Of a stretch of DNA of 64,000 bases, positions 44,967-53,697 are shown one piece after another; position 1 is the stretch's first letter; each line of letters starts with the position of its first letter. Location: NCBI RefSeq assembly GCF_029211185.1, contig NZ_JARGDO010000015.1:1-64000 (forward strand), read 5' to 3'. Source of the DNA: Tessaracoccus caeni. GTDB taxonomy: Bacteria > Actinomycetota > Actinomycetes > Propionibacteriales > Propionibacteriaceae. Made by a program: the position numbers and the translations under genes. The notes below the pieces were generated by a model. It was not told where the DNA came from and did not search any database. It was given only the letters and a program-made list of their open reading frames with translations.

Positions 44967-46019
44967 ATGTCTTCGACCATGAAGACCGTCGCGGTCACCG
45001 GGATCCAAGAGCTCTCGGTGATCCCCACCCCGGTGCCGGAATGCGGCCCCACCGACGTGCTGGTGCGCGTCGCCTACTGCGGGATCTGCGGCTCGGACGT
45101 GCCTCGCTACTTCGACGGCGGGGTGCACTCCTTCCCGCAGGTGCTGGGACATGAGTTCTCCGGCGTCGTCGAACGCGTCGGCTCCGACGTGACCAGGGTG
45201 TCCCCCGGCGATCGGGTGGCCGTCGCCCCACTGGTGCCGTGTCATCAGTGCGACGAATGCCTCGCCGGCCGGCCAGCCTTGTGCCCGAACTACTCCTTCA
45301 TCGGGTCTCGCCAGCAAGGCGCGCTCGCCGAGTACGTACGGGCGCCGGAGGCAAACGTGGTGCCCGTCGGCGACCTCGACCTGAAGGTCGCGGCGCTGAT
45401 CGAGCCCCTCACCGTCGCGATCCACGGCGTGGAGCGACTGCCCGTCGAAGCCGGTCAGGACGCGGCCGTGCTGGGAGGTGGCGTCATCGGATTGATGGCC
45501 GTCATCACCCTGCGGGCGAAGGGCATCCGCAACATCACCGTCGTGGACGTGAACCCGTGGGCGCTCGAGATGACCAAGAAGTTCGGCGCGACGCACACCG
45601 TCAACGTCGCCGAGCAGGATCTGTCCGAGCACTTCGCCTCGATCGGGGCGCCTCAGGTGGTCGTCGAGACCGCCGGAGCCACCCCGACGCGTCGCCAGGC
45701 GCTGGAGATCGCGGCGCGCAACGGCGCCGTGGTCTACATCGGCACTCCCACCGCCGATCTCACGTTGGATCCGGAGACCTTCGAGCACATCCTCCGCAAG
45801 GAACTCCTGGTCCGAGGCTCGTGGATGTCCTACTCGGCGCCCTTCCCGGGCGGCGAATGGACCCAGGCACCCCGTCTCTTGGCCGACGCCTTGGGGGATC
45901 CGGCCGAGATCGTGAGCCACGTGTTCTCCCTTGATGAGGTGGCCGACGGGTTCGCCGTCATGCGCGAACGCAACGCCCACCGACTGAAGGTGATGTTCCG
46001 CGTCGGCGGAGGCCAGTAA
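44967..46019 (+). CDS. gatD: Galactitol-1-phosphate 5-dehydrogenase-like enzyme
   Basis: A 350-aa zinc-dependent medium-chain dehydrogenase. The catalytic zinc motif is GICGSDVPRYF with GHEFSG; the structural zinc cysteines are in CHQCDECLAGRPALC; the Rossmann motif is AVLGGGVIGLMAV. It should oxidise the hexitol phosphate made by GatABC to a ketohexose phosphate such as tagatose 6-phosphate. It starts 18 bp after gatC. Confidence 0.9.
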   Translation: MSSTMKTVAVTGIQELSVIPTPVPECGPTDVLVRVAYCGICGSDVPRYFDGGVHSFPQVLGHEFSGVVERVGSDVTRVSPGDRVAVAPLVPCHQCDECLAGRPALCPNYSFIGSRQQGALAEYVRAPEANVVPVGDLDLKVAALIEPLTVAIHGVERLPVEAGQDAAVLGGGVIGLMAVITLRAKGIRNITVVDVNPWALEMTKKFGATHTVNVAEQDLSEHFASIGAPQVVVETAGATPTRRQALEIAARNGAVVYIGTPTADLTLDPETFEHILRKELLVRGSWMSYSAPFPGGEWTQAPRLLADALGDPAEIVSHVFSLDEVADGFAVMRERNAHRLKVMFRVGGGQ

Positions 46020-46064
46020 CACCAACCCCGACGAGGCCTGCCAGCGGATGGCAGCCTCCACGGC

Positions 46065-46121
46065 CCGCCGGGGCCCGCCCACCGGAACCGCTGAACGGCG
46101 GCGACCGACGGGCCCCGGCGG
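46065..46121 (+). other. Intercistronic hairpin gatD-gatZ
   Basis: CCGCCGGGGCCCG (46065-46077) and CGGGCCCCGGCGG (46109-46121) are perfectly complementary. The 221-bp gap also holds a GAGGCCTGCCA/TGGCAGCCTC hairpin just after the gatD stop. There is no gene in the gap. Confidence 0.65.
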
Positions 46122-46240
46122 CCTCTCCCCCACGCGCACCGTGGGTACTCCAACCCCCAAGCAGGGAACCCGAAAACGGGTCGCCCCGGCGGGAGCGCGC
46201 TCAAAAACAGCTCAACGAGTCACGAGAAAAGGGAAACACC

Positions 46241-47527
46241 ATGACTCAGGACCATCTCCGCCAGATCCTCGGCCAGAACAAGGCCGGCCAGAAGGCCGGG
46301 ATCTACTCGGTCTGCTCGGCCCATCCCCTGGTCCTGGAGGCCTCGATGCGGCAGGCGAAGCAGGACGGCAGCGTGCTGCTGATCGAGGCCACCTCCAACC
46401 AGGTGGACCAGTTCGGCGGCTACACCGGCATGACCCCGGTGGACTTCCGCGAGTTCGTCTACGGCATCGCCGAGAATCAGGACTTCGCCAAGGACCGCAT
46501 CATCCTCGGCGGCGACCACCTCGGCCCGAACCGCTGGCAGAAGGAGTCCCCCGACACCGCCATGGACAAGGCCGAGGATCTCGTCCGGGCCTACGTCGCC
46601 GCTGGCTATACCAAGATCCACCTCGACTGCTCCATGTCGTGCGCCGGCGATCCCGTGCCGCTGACCGACGAGATCGTCGCCCAGCGCGCTGCCCGGCTGC
46701 TCGTCGTCGCCGAGCAGGCGGCGAAGGACGCGGACCTCGCTCTCCCGGTCTCTTACGTGATCGGCACCGAGGTGCCCGTTCCCGGCGGCGCTCACGAGAC
46801 GCTCCACGCCCTCACCCCCACGTCGCGAGAGGCCGCCCAGGAGACGATCGCCGCCCACAAGAAGGCGTTCGCCGAGGTGGGACTCGCCGAGGCATGGGAG
46901 AAGGTCGTCGCCATCGTCGTGCAGCCTGCGGTCGAGTTCGATCACGTGCAGGTGATCGACTACGTGTCCGCGAACACCACCGAGCTCCAGACCGCACTGG
47001 CCGACGAGCCCACCCTCCTGTTCGAGGCTCATTCGACCGACTACCAGACCGAGAAGAACCTGAGCGATCTGGTCGACGATCACTGGGCGATCCTCAAGGT
47101 CGGCCCCGGCCTGACCTTCAACCTGCGCGAGGCCTTCTTCGCCCTGGACGCCATCGAGGGACACCTCGTCGACGATCCCGCGAAGCGCTCGGACCTCGTC
47201 GCGGTGATGGACGAGGTGATGGTGAACGATCCCGGCGACTGGGCGTCCTACTACGAGGGCTCCGCGCACGAGCAGGCGATCGCCCGCAAGTTCAGCTACT
47301 CCGATCGCATCCGCTACTACCTGCCCAACCCGACCATCGTGGCCGCCTACGACCGGATGGTGGCGAACCTCACCCAGACGGGCATCCCGGAGCCGTTGAT
47401 CAGCCAGTACCTGCCGAAGCAGTTCGACCGCGTGCGCGAGCAGCAACTGGCTCCCACCGCCCACGAGCTGATCGTCGACCGGGTGCGGGACGCCCTTCGC
47501 CCGTACGCCGCCGCCTGCGGCTTCTGA
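46241..47527 (+). CDS. gatZ: Tagatose-bisphosphate aldolase accessory subunit GatZ/KbaZ
   Basis: A 428-aa protein of the GatZ/KbaZ family, which stabilises the class II tagatose-bisphosphate aldolase GatY. Recognisable stretches are GIYSVCSAHPLVLEA, EATSNQVDQFGGYTGM, LGGDHLGPNRW and HLDCSMSCAGD. The order with gatD and gatY matches tagatose-bisphosphate cleavage. Confidence 0.93.
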   Translation: MTQDHLRQILGQNKAGQKAGIYSVCSAHPLVLEASMRQAKQDGSVLLIEATSNQVDQFGGYTGMTPVDFREFVYGIAENQDFAKDRIILGGDHLGPNRWQKESPDTAMDKAEDLVRAYVAAGYTKIHLDCSMSCAGDPVPLTDEIVAQRAARLLVVAEQAAKDADLALPVSYVIGTEVPVPGGAHETLHALTPTSREAAQETIAAHKKAFAEVGLAEAWEKVVAIVVQPAVEFDHVQVIDYVSANTTELQTALADEPTLLFEAHSTDYQTEKNLSDLVDDHWAILKVGPGLTFNLREAFFALDAIEGHLVDDPAKRSDLVAVMDEVMVNDPGDWASYYEGSAHEQAIARKFSYSDRIRYYLPNPTIVAAYDRMVANLTQTGIPEPLISQYLPKQFDRVREQQLAPTAHELIVDRVRDALRPYAAACGF

Positions 47528-47534
47528 CCCGACT

Positions 47535-47596
47535 ACCGGCCGCCCTGGGCGGATTGACCTCCCTGTCAGAGGCACTGATCACCCAGGGCCGCCGGT
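47535..47596 (+). other. Intercistronic hairpin gatZ-gatY
   Basis: ACCGGC-c-GCCCTGGG (47535-47549) pairs with CCCAGGGC-c-GCCGGT (47582-47596), separated by a 32-base loop. No T-run follows. Confidence 0.55.
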
Positions 47597-47633
47597 TCTC
47601 GGCGCCTTCCACCTCGCACGTCAAGGAGAATCG

Positions 47634-48479
47634 ATGCTCGCGCCCCTGAACACACTCGCCAACCAATGCCGCGCCCGCAGGGTCGGGCTCGGCGCCTTCA
47701 ACGTCATCCACCTCGAAAACGCCGAGGCCATCATCGCTGCGGCGGAACGAACCGGCCTGCCGGTGGTGCTCCAGATCTCTGAGAACGCCGTGAAGTTCCA
47801 CCAAGGCAACCTGGAGCCCCTGGCCCTGGCCACTCTCGCGCTCGCGAAAAAGAGCAGGACGCAGGTGGTCGTCCACCTCGACCACGCCAAGGATCTCGGC
47901 CTGATCCAGCAAGCAATCAAGCTGGGCTTCACGTCGATCATGTACGACGGATCCCACCTGAACGACGCCGAGAACCGGGCGACCACAGCCCAGGTCGCCG
48001 GATGGTGCCGCCTGCGGGGCGTCTCCCTCGAGGCCGAACTGGGCGAGGTGGGCGGCAAGGACGGCGCGCACGCCCCCGGCGTACGCACCAACCCCGCCGA
48101 CGCGAAACAGTTCGTCGCCGACACTGGCGTCGACCTGCTGGCGGTGGCCGTCGGCAGCTCACACGCCATGACTACCCGCAATGCGGCCCTCGACCTCGAC
48201 CTGATCCACGACCTCGCCCAAGAAGTGCCCGTTCCGCTGGTGCTGCACGGATCGTCGGGCGTCAGCGACGAGAACATGGCCCTGGCCATCCAGGCAGGCA
48301 TGACCAAGATCAACGTGTCCACGCATCTGAACAAGGTCTACACCGAGGCAGTGCGCGCGACGCTCGCCTCGAATCCCGGCGTGGTCGACACCCGCAAGTG
48401 GACGGCCCCCGCCTCGCAGACCTTGTCCGACGAGGTGGCCCGGCTGCTGACCCACTACCAGTCGGTGCCTGTGAACTAG
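47634..48479 (+). CDS. gatY: Class II tagatose-bisphosphate aldolase, GatY-like
   Basis: A 281-aa zinc aldolase. Motifs are VVVHLDHAKD (zinc His), SIMYDGSHL, LEAELGEVGGKDG, AVAVGSSHAM in place of GTxHG, LVLHGSSGV and KINVSTHLN. It should split the ketose bisphosphate into two triose phosphates; the needed 6-phosphate kinase is not in this operon. Its TAG stop lies at the insertion point of the IS element, whose first base supplies the G, so the product is unchanged. Confidence 0.92.
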   Translation: MLAPLNTLANQCRARRVGLGAFNVIHLENAEAIIAAAERTGLPVVLQISENAVKFHQGNLEPLALATLALAKKSRTQVVVHLDHAKDLGLIQQAIKLGFTSIMYDGSHLNDAENRATTAQVAGWCRLRGVSLEAELGEVGGKDGAHAPGVRTNPADAKQFVADTGVDLLAVAVGSSHAMTTRNAALDLDLIHDLAQEVPVPLVLHGSSGVSDENMALAIQAGMTKINVSTHLNKVYTEAVRATLASNPGVVDTRKWTAPASQTLSDEVARLLTHYQSVPVN

Positions 48480-49482
48480 GTCGTGTTGCGAAAGTCGGCT
48501 GGTTGGTCGCGTGTCGCTGACGAGTGAGGGAGGTCTCATGGGGTAGATCGGGTGGTGTCTAGCCGTCCTCCACTTCCCCAGGAGACCTTGATGCCCACGA
48601 TAGACGCTGCTCGTCGTCATGACCTCACCGATGCCCAATGGACACTCCTCGAACCGTTACTACCCAAGGTGTCGCGGCTGGGCCGTCCACGGCAATGGCC
48701 CTTGAGAGGCCTGATCGACGGAGCCCGGTACCGGGTCAGGGTCGGCTGTCCATGGCGGGATGTCCCGGCCTGTTACGGGCCGTGGTGGCGCGTCTACAAC
48801 GTGTTCTCCCGCTGGCAGACCGCAGGGGTATGGCGACACCTCAACGACAGGCTCCGCGCGGCCGCACAGGCCGCTGGCAAGGTGAAATGGCAGGTATCTG
48901 TCGACTCCACCACCAGCCGCGGACACGTCCACGCGGCCGGAGCCCGACGCGACTGTGTTGTCACAGTCGAAGGTGAACCGGCTGACCACGGGTTCGGCCG
49001 ATCGAGAGGGGGCTGGTCCACGAAAACGCACCTGGCCGTGGACCAGGATCGTGGAGTGCTCGCGTTCCACATCACTGCAGGGCAGCGTAACGACAGCCCG
49101 GAGTTCGTCGCCGTGCTCGACGCGATCAAGGTCGCTAACGTGGTTGGAGCACCGCGACGGCGACCAGACCGGGTGCTGGCCGACCGGGCGTACTCTTCCC
49201 GCGCGAATCGGTCATGGCTGCGCGAGCACCGGATCAAGGCCACAATCCCGTCGCCTGCCGACCAAGCCAGGCACCGGAAACGACCGGGCCGGCGCGGGGG
49301 CCGACCACCGGCGTTCAGCCCCGCGGTCTACAAAGACCGACACGCGGTCGAATGTGGCATCAACAAGCTCAAACACCAGCGAGCGTTCGCGACCCGCTAC
49401 GACAAACCCGCCGTCCGCTACACCGCGACCGTCCAGATCACCGTCCTCAACAGCTGGCTCAAACGACTTACGTAACAGGACC
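48479..49482 (+). mobile_element. IS5-family insertion sequence, 1004 bp
   Basis: Terminal inverted repeats GGTCGTGTTGCGAAAGTCG (48479-48497) and CGACTTACGTAACAGGACC (49464-49482) flank one transposase gene. TA occurs immediately outside both ends, a possible target duplication within CTAG. The left flank is the gatY stop; the right flank is the 5' end of an unrelated minus-strand gene, so the element may also mark a deletion. Confidence 0.9.
48591..49475 (+). CDS. IS5-family transposase
   Basis: A 294-aa single-frame DDE transposase. It has the DUF4096-like N-terminus [15 protein letters not shown], first Asp in [16 protein letters not shown], second in VLADRAYSS and the Glu in [22 protein letters not shown], cut here at CGINKLK. 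The ATG follows AGGAGAC. It ends 7 bp inside the right terminal repeat and appears intact. Confidence 0.92.
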   Translation: MPTIDAARRHDLTDAQWTLLEPLLPKVSRLGRPRQWPLRGLIDGARYRVRVGCPWRDVPACYGPWWRVYNVFSRWQTAGVWRHLNDRLRAAAQAAGKVKWQVSVDSTTSRGHVHAAGARRDCVVTVEGEPADHGFGRSRGGWSTKTHLAVDQDRGVLAFHITAGQRNDSPEFVAVLDAIKVANVVGAPRRRPDRVLADRAYSSRANRSWLREHRIKATIPSPADQARHRKRPGRRGGRPPAFSPAVYKDRHAVECGINKLKHQRAFATRYDKPAVRYTATVQITVLNSWLKRLT

Positions 49483-49549
49483 TAGCGGCGAGGAGCCGCA
49501 GAATCTCGAGGTCACTTGCGGTGAAGTCAGAAAAGTCACTGTCGGTCAT
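49483..49549 (-). pseudogene. 5' fragment of a gene cut by the IS
   Basis: The frame starts MTDSDFSDFTASDLEILRLL and after about 22 codons enters the IS. GAGAAGG precedes the ATG, and the start lies 4 bp after the stop of the next gene upstream, so it was probably the last gene of that unit. The rest of the gene is not found on the other side of the IS. Confidence 0.65.
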
Positions 49550-49552
49550 GAT

Positions 49553-50650
49553 TCAGCCTTCTCTCAACGGGCTGTGTGGGGTGCAGCGAAGGACACACTG
49601 GAAGAGGGGTGGGTTCGTATGCCGGGGCACCGCGAGGCTGTACTCGCCCTCGGACTCATGCAGACGAGCGATGACGCCCTCATCGGTCTCACTCCGCATA
49701 CGTTTCAGCTCCCGCGCGGCCACGACAAAACTCGATGTATCGACAGCCCATCCTCTTCTTGTTCTGCCGAGCTCCACCCCGGCCTTGTGGAGCAGCATGC
49801 GTGCCGTCGCGTCCAGGCCATGCCCGTCGATGTAGGCCACATCGAACAGCCGGTCCATCTCGTCCGGATCATCGACGGAAGCGTGCGGCGGAGCGAGTTG
49901 GGCAAACAAGTACAGCGCGACGCGCACACGAGCAAGGATGGTATCCACGGCGGCGGAGAGCTTCTTCTCGTTCATCCCGTCGAGCTGTGCGGAAAGCTCC
50001 TGGCGCCAGGTCCTTTCCTCAGCAAAGACGTGAGCCTGCTCCGCTTCTTCCTGACGCAGCGCGAGGAGCCCATGGTCTATCTCCAGAAGGAAGGCCAGGA
50101 TCGTGAGATCCGTGTCAGTCAGTTGGGGCTTCCTGGCTCGCCCGGCCATCACCAGCACCGCTCGGCTGACAATGGCGCCAACCACCGTCTCCGAAAGCCT
50201 GGTGAGGGCCGCCGTCTCCGGATCCTCGGGCACCGACGCAACGGAGACCACCGGAACGCGTCCCTTACGTTCACCGGCCTGGACGTGATCGGTGACGTCG
50301 GCATCACCATTGGCCACCCACGGGTTGCTCTTCGCGTTGTGCTCCCGCTTCAGATCCGTGTAAGCGTTACTCTTCGCGCGGGTGTAATACTGCTCGGATG
50401 CCTCTTTGGGAACAGCCGTTCCATCGATCGACCACCGCGTCTCAAGGTTTCACACAACGCTCTCGCACGCCCTGGAGGCGGCCAGGATCAGGTCGTCGCT
50501 CTCCGAAGTCTGCTGATGCTGGAACCGGTCTCGCACCGTCGCGAAGTACCCCTCGACCTGGGTGATCAGGCCATCCAACTCATCGCGCGTCACGGGGCGG
50601 CTACGCCCAAGATCGTCCCACTCATCTTCTGAGAACCTCTGGTACCGCAC
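49553..50650 (-). pseudogene. Unknown gene interrupted by an in-frame TGA
   Basis: A GTG start 3 bp after the DUF1704 gene opens a frame (VRYQRFSEDEWDDLG) that meets TGA at 50450-50452 after 66 codons. The same frame then continues without a stop through ETRWSIDGTAVPKEASEQYY to 49553, a further 299 codons, so it was probably one gene of about 365 codons. The second part is helical (TDTDLTILAFLLEIDHG) and has no domain I recognise. An internal start could make a shorter protein. Confidence 0.65.
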
Positions 50651-50652
50651 GT

Positions 50653-51759
50653 CTATCCCTCCCCCTTACTCGGCACGTACTCGATCAGATCACCCGTAGA
50701 CAGCTTTCCATCAGCCAGCAGTTCCCGTGCGGCATCGAGGTATCCGACGCCCCACTTCGTCGCTCGCAAGAGGCGGATTTCCTCGACGGGGCGCTCCGCG
50801 AGATCCAGCAGGCCGCTCAGATAGCCGTGGTCCTTCGTGAGCCCACCATGCGACTCCGGATCAGCAAGCCCTCGACGCAGGCGCAATGCCAGCTCTGCAG
50901 CGTCATCGGCGTCGAGATATCCGCACAGGAACTCGGCCAACGACACCAAACCCCGCCGCTGTGCCTCTACCACCCCGAGCACTCGCACCGCATATCGTCG
51001 CAGGTTCTCCGCGCTCTCGAGTCCCTGCTCTCGTTCTCGTAGAGCTGCGAGGCCCTCCTCCGTGGCGGCGGTGTTCCTGAACGGGAAGGCGGCCAGCGGC
51101 TCGGCCTGACGTCGCGCGTTCTCCCACCGCAAGACATGCCCACCCACCTCATGAGCCACGAGTCGATGCACCTCGCGTTCCATAAGTTCTATGCCTTCGC
51201 GGACACGGATGCGTCGCAGCGCTCCGTTGACGCTCGCCATGGCGGCCATGTTGGCGCTGATCTCGACGCGCCACCCCTCCACCGAATGGCGCTCGAGGGC
51301 ATCGAGAATCGCCGACTCAAGATCCCGGGTACCGAGTTCACGAGGCCCGTCAGTGAGGTGCTCTGGTTGCCGAAGAACCTCGCGTGCCGCGTTCTGTATC
51401 TTGACGGTTGGCAGCCCTGAGTCTTCGACGGCCCATGCCGCGTACAAGGCATCATCGCGCGATACGACAGCTGCCACTTGGGCGGCGATCCCATCGACAT
51501 GCTCACGGACGAGGCGCCGAAGGACGGCGGGCAACGACGCGGACTCGCGCTCCACCGCCGCGAGCGCGGCAGCCACCCGATCCTGGTCGACGCCCGGGAA
51601 GGAGAACGGCTCGCGGTACGGGCCGAAGTCGCCTTCGCGCAGTCGCGCGCCAAGCACCCAACGATGCCGCTCCAGGTCGAGCGGCGTCGTCCACTCGGTC
51701 GGCGTGAAGACCTTCCCCAGCTCCTCCAACGCTGCCGTCAGGTTGTCCCGCTCCGTCAC
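50653..51759 (-). CDS. DUF1704 (MATCAP-like) HEXXXH metallopeptidase
   Basis: A 368-aa protein of the DUF1704 family, named after its QEGLA motif. Zinc-binding HEVGGH occurs in VHRLVAHEVGGHVLRWEN and the downstream Glu motif is TEEGLAAL. In eukaryotes the related MATCAP proteins are tubulin carboxypeptidases with this HEXXXH site; bacterial substrates are unknown. The GTG at 51759 was preferred over a TTG upstream because AGGG lies before it. It starts a small minus-strand unit whose next two genes are broken. Confidence 0.75.
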   Translation of the reverse strand: MTERDNLTAALEELGKVFTPTEWTTPLDLERHRWVLGARLREGDFGPYREPFSFPGVDQDRVAAALAAVERESASLPAVLRRLVREHVDGIAAQVAAVVSRDDALYAAWAVEDSGLPTVKIQNAAREVLRQPEHLTDGPRELGTRDLESAILDALERHSVEGWRVEISANMAAMASVNGALRRIRVREGIELMEREVHRLVAHEVGGHVLRWENARRQAEPLAAFPFRNTAATEEGLAALREREQGLESAENLRRYAVRVLGVVEAQRRGLVSLAEFLCGYLDADDAAELALRLRRGLADPESHGGLTKDHGYLSGLLDLAERPVEEIRLLRATKWGVGYLDAARELLADGKLSTGDLIEYVPSKGEG

Positions 51760-51832
51760 GTCGCTGCCCTCGCTCCCCGTGCGATACCAAGCCAACGCTG
51801 GCGTGGGGGATCATCGTCGCCATCTACGATTC

Positions 51833-52087
51833 TCAATTGTCCCCCTTCTGCGGACAGGCGGCCCAGTTACAGACATACGTGGACAAGACAGCGGCCAACT
51901 CCATGTCGGTCAGCAGCACCCCACCAGCCTCGGCCGCGTCGAGAGTGCGGATGAGCTTGTCCTTGAGTTCGACGACGGCAATGCTCTTGCCCTGCCTCAG
52001 CGCCTCCCGCCGGGCATCATCCGCGAGCAAGGACAGCGCCTAATCGTCGAACTCGCTGCGCCACTGAGCCACCGTGCGTCCCTTCAT
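51833..52087 (-). pseudogene. Small unknown gene with in-frame TAG
   Basis: An ATG at 52087 opens MKGRTVAQWRSEFDD, then TAG at 52040-52042, and the frame goes on with ALSLLADDARREALRQGKS to the end VCNWAACPQKGD. Total length would be 84 codons. It may be translated from a later start, but the match of frame on both sides of the stop suggests a nonsense mutation. It lies 74 bp upstream of the DUF1704 gene. Confidence 0.6.
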
Positions 52088-52093
52088 CTGCTT

Positions 52094-52134
52094 AGAGGTT
52101 CCGCAAGTAGGTGGCACCTACCTGCGGAACCTCT
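52094..52134. repeat. 41-bp palindromic repeat related to the 25-kb MITE
   Basis: AGAGGTTCCGCAAGTAGGTG and CACCTACCTGCGGAACCTCT are nearly perfect inverted arms with no loop to speak of. The arms match both ends of the element at 25138-25299, so this is probably a copy without its interior, or a compact hairpin relative. Confidence 0.75.
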
Positions 52135-52225
52135 CATACACGACCATGACGGACAGGCATCGGGCCTTCCTCGTGGACCGGAGGATAACCCCTACCAGGA
52201 GCCCGATACGATCAGGCGCAGCGCC

Positions 52226-53227
52226 ATGAATACGAACGAAACTGACGGCATTGCAATGGGGTTACGCAAAGCCATCGAGGGCCTCGGCACCCGGGGCATT
52301 CGGCGCGTCACGAGCTTTCCTCCGGAGTTGATCAGCGCCCTCCATGTGGACGGTGCAGCTCCGTTCCACATCCTGCAGGAGCATGTCGGCCGTAGACTTA
52401 TTGCGGTTGCGGAGACTCTTCCTCCGCCGCTGCACACAGCGTTCGTCATCGTAGGCGGCTTCCATCAAAACGCACCGTCGAGTGTCTCCGAACGCGTCCG
52501 CCAAGCCGCGACAGAACTCGATGTCTCCGCGCGCACCGTGCGGCGTCGGTTTGAGGAGGCGGCGCACCAGATCTCTTTGTCACTCGCCCGTCGAGGAAAT
52601 GAGTCGGTACTGGCCGACATCGACTACTCCTTCATCGCGTCACGCACCGGCATCGACCTTCGGCACGACCGCCCAGTGGTCGCGACGCAGCGCACGATCG
52701 GCACCAGATCAGACGGCATCGACCACATCGACGACCAGATCGGGCTGCCTTCCTACCACGGTGACACTCTCTACGTCCGCGCTGCCGAGGGCTGCGAGGT
52801 CGCCAGCACGACACGGGTGAGCCCCATCCATTGGGTCCGGAGGCTGCGCTTTCCACGCCCGCTGAAGGCTGGCGAGGACCACACCTTCGTCGTTTCGTTC
52901 GAACTACCCAGCCAGGATTGCCTCGACCCGATCGCCGGCTTCATGCCGCGCACCAACAGCTACGACGCCTCACTGGAATTGAGATTCGGCCCCCGGCGTC
53001 CCCAGGTGCTGGAACACTTCTGCACCCCTCCACCGGCGGAGCAGCTCACGGTTCTTATTCCCGGCTCTCGCCTGATCACCGACGTCGAGGCGCGCCACGT
53101 CTTCACCTTCAACCAAATGCAGCCGGGCTACTGCTACGGAGTGAAGTGGCATTGGGGCGGCCCTCCCGCCGAAGAATTGCCATGTACGCAAGGAAAGGCA
53201 TGGATGAACCGACGGACTCCACTATGA
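52226..53227 (+). CDS. Unknown HTH plus beta-rich protein of the TIR operon
   Basis: A 333-aa protein with no family I recognise. Residues 85-115 contain a helix-turn-helix-like stretch (AATELDVSARTVRRRFEEAAHQ). The C-terminal 200 residues alternate strands and loops (DTLYVRAAEGCEVASTTRVSP; HTFVVSFELPSQDC; HVFTFNQMQPGYCYGVKWHW) and could be a ligand-sensing or DUF-type beta domain. The ATG at 52226 was chosen as the first plausible start before the conserved-looking region. Its stop overlaps the start of the TIR gene by 4 bp, so it is a component of that operon; regulator or sensor is the best guess. Confidence 0.7.
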   Translation: MNTNETDGIAMGLRKAIEGLGTRGIRRVTSFPPELISALHVDGAAPFHILQEHVGRRLIAVAETLPPPLHTAFVIVGGFHQNAPSSVSERVRQAATELDVSARTVRRRFEEAAHQISLSLARRGNESVLADIDYSFIASRTGIDLRHDRPVVATQRTIGTRSDGIDHIDDQIGLPSYHGDTLYVRAAEGCEVASTTRVSPIHWVRRLRFPRPLKAGEDHTFVVSFELPSQDCLDPIAGFMPRTNSYDASLELRFGPRRPQVLEHFCTPPPAEQLTVLIPGSRLITDVEARHVFTFNQMQPGYCYGVKWHWGGPPAEELPCTQGKAWMNRRTPL

Positions 53228-53697
53228 CCATCAACGCATTCGTGAGCTTCAAGTCAGAAGACCAAGGAGCACGAGACGCACTAACAAACTCGCCCGAACT
53301 CTCCCGGGTTAGCTTCATATCATATCCAAATACCGCACCTTGGGACAACACTTGGCAAGACACTTGCCGAGAAATACTATCTCTCACATTCGGAACAATC
53401 GTCCTTGTTGGAAAGAACTCACACCACTCCACTCCCATCACATGGGAGATATCCGAGACAATCCGCTTAGGAAAACGGATCCTCGGCGTACAAATCGATC
53501 CAACGACTATTCACCCTATTCCTGACGGACTACGTCCCGAACTTGTAGTCAACTGGAACCCCCACTGGATTTCACGAGAGATCGAGGCCTGGAGGAGCGC
53601 TCCGCCGACACAGCAAGAACTATCCAGGCCGGCAGAATCCCAAACCAGCGCACAAGCCAGCTATCGACGACCCACAGGAGAACTCAATGAGCGATGA
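53224..53697 (+). CDS. ThsB-like TIR-domain protein
   Basis: A 157-aa TIR protein of the DUF1863/ThsB type. The first strand is INAFVSFKSEDQ, followed by VSFISYPNTAPWDNTW, TIVLVGKNSHHSTPITWEI with the probable catalytic Glu after Trp, and RILGVQID. ThsB-type TIRs act in Thoeris anti-phage systems by making an NAD-derived signal after infection. The start at 53224 gives the ATGA overlap; one at 53200 with AAGGA upstream is possible. The gene is clearly A/T-richer than its surroundings, a sign of recent transfer. The last 30 residues are disordered. Confidence 0.85.
   Translation: MTINAFVSFKSEDQGARDALTNSPELSRVSFISYPNTAPWDNTWQDTCREILSLTFGTIVLVGKNSHHSTPITWEISETIRLGKRILGVQIDPTTIHPIPDGLRPELVVNWNPHWISREIEAWRSAPPTQQELSRPAESQTSAQASYRRPTGELNER

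Noticed and set aside
43575-46160. Long minus-strand open frame opposite the gat genes
   Set aside because: It is antisense to well-supported PTS and dehydrogenase genes and has no recognisable domains.
50450-50452. Selenocysteine codon
   Set aside because: No SECIS-like hairpin directly after the TGA was apparent and no selenoprotein motif surrounds it; a nonsense mutation is simpler.
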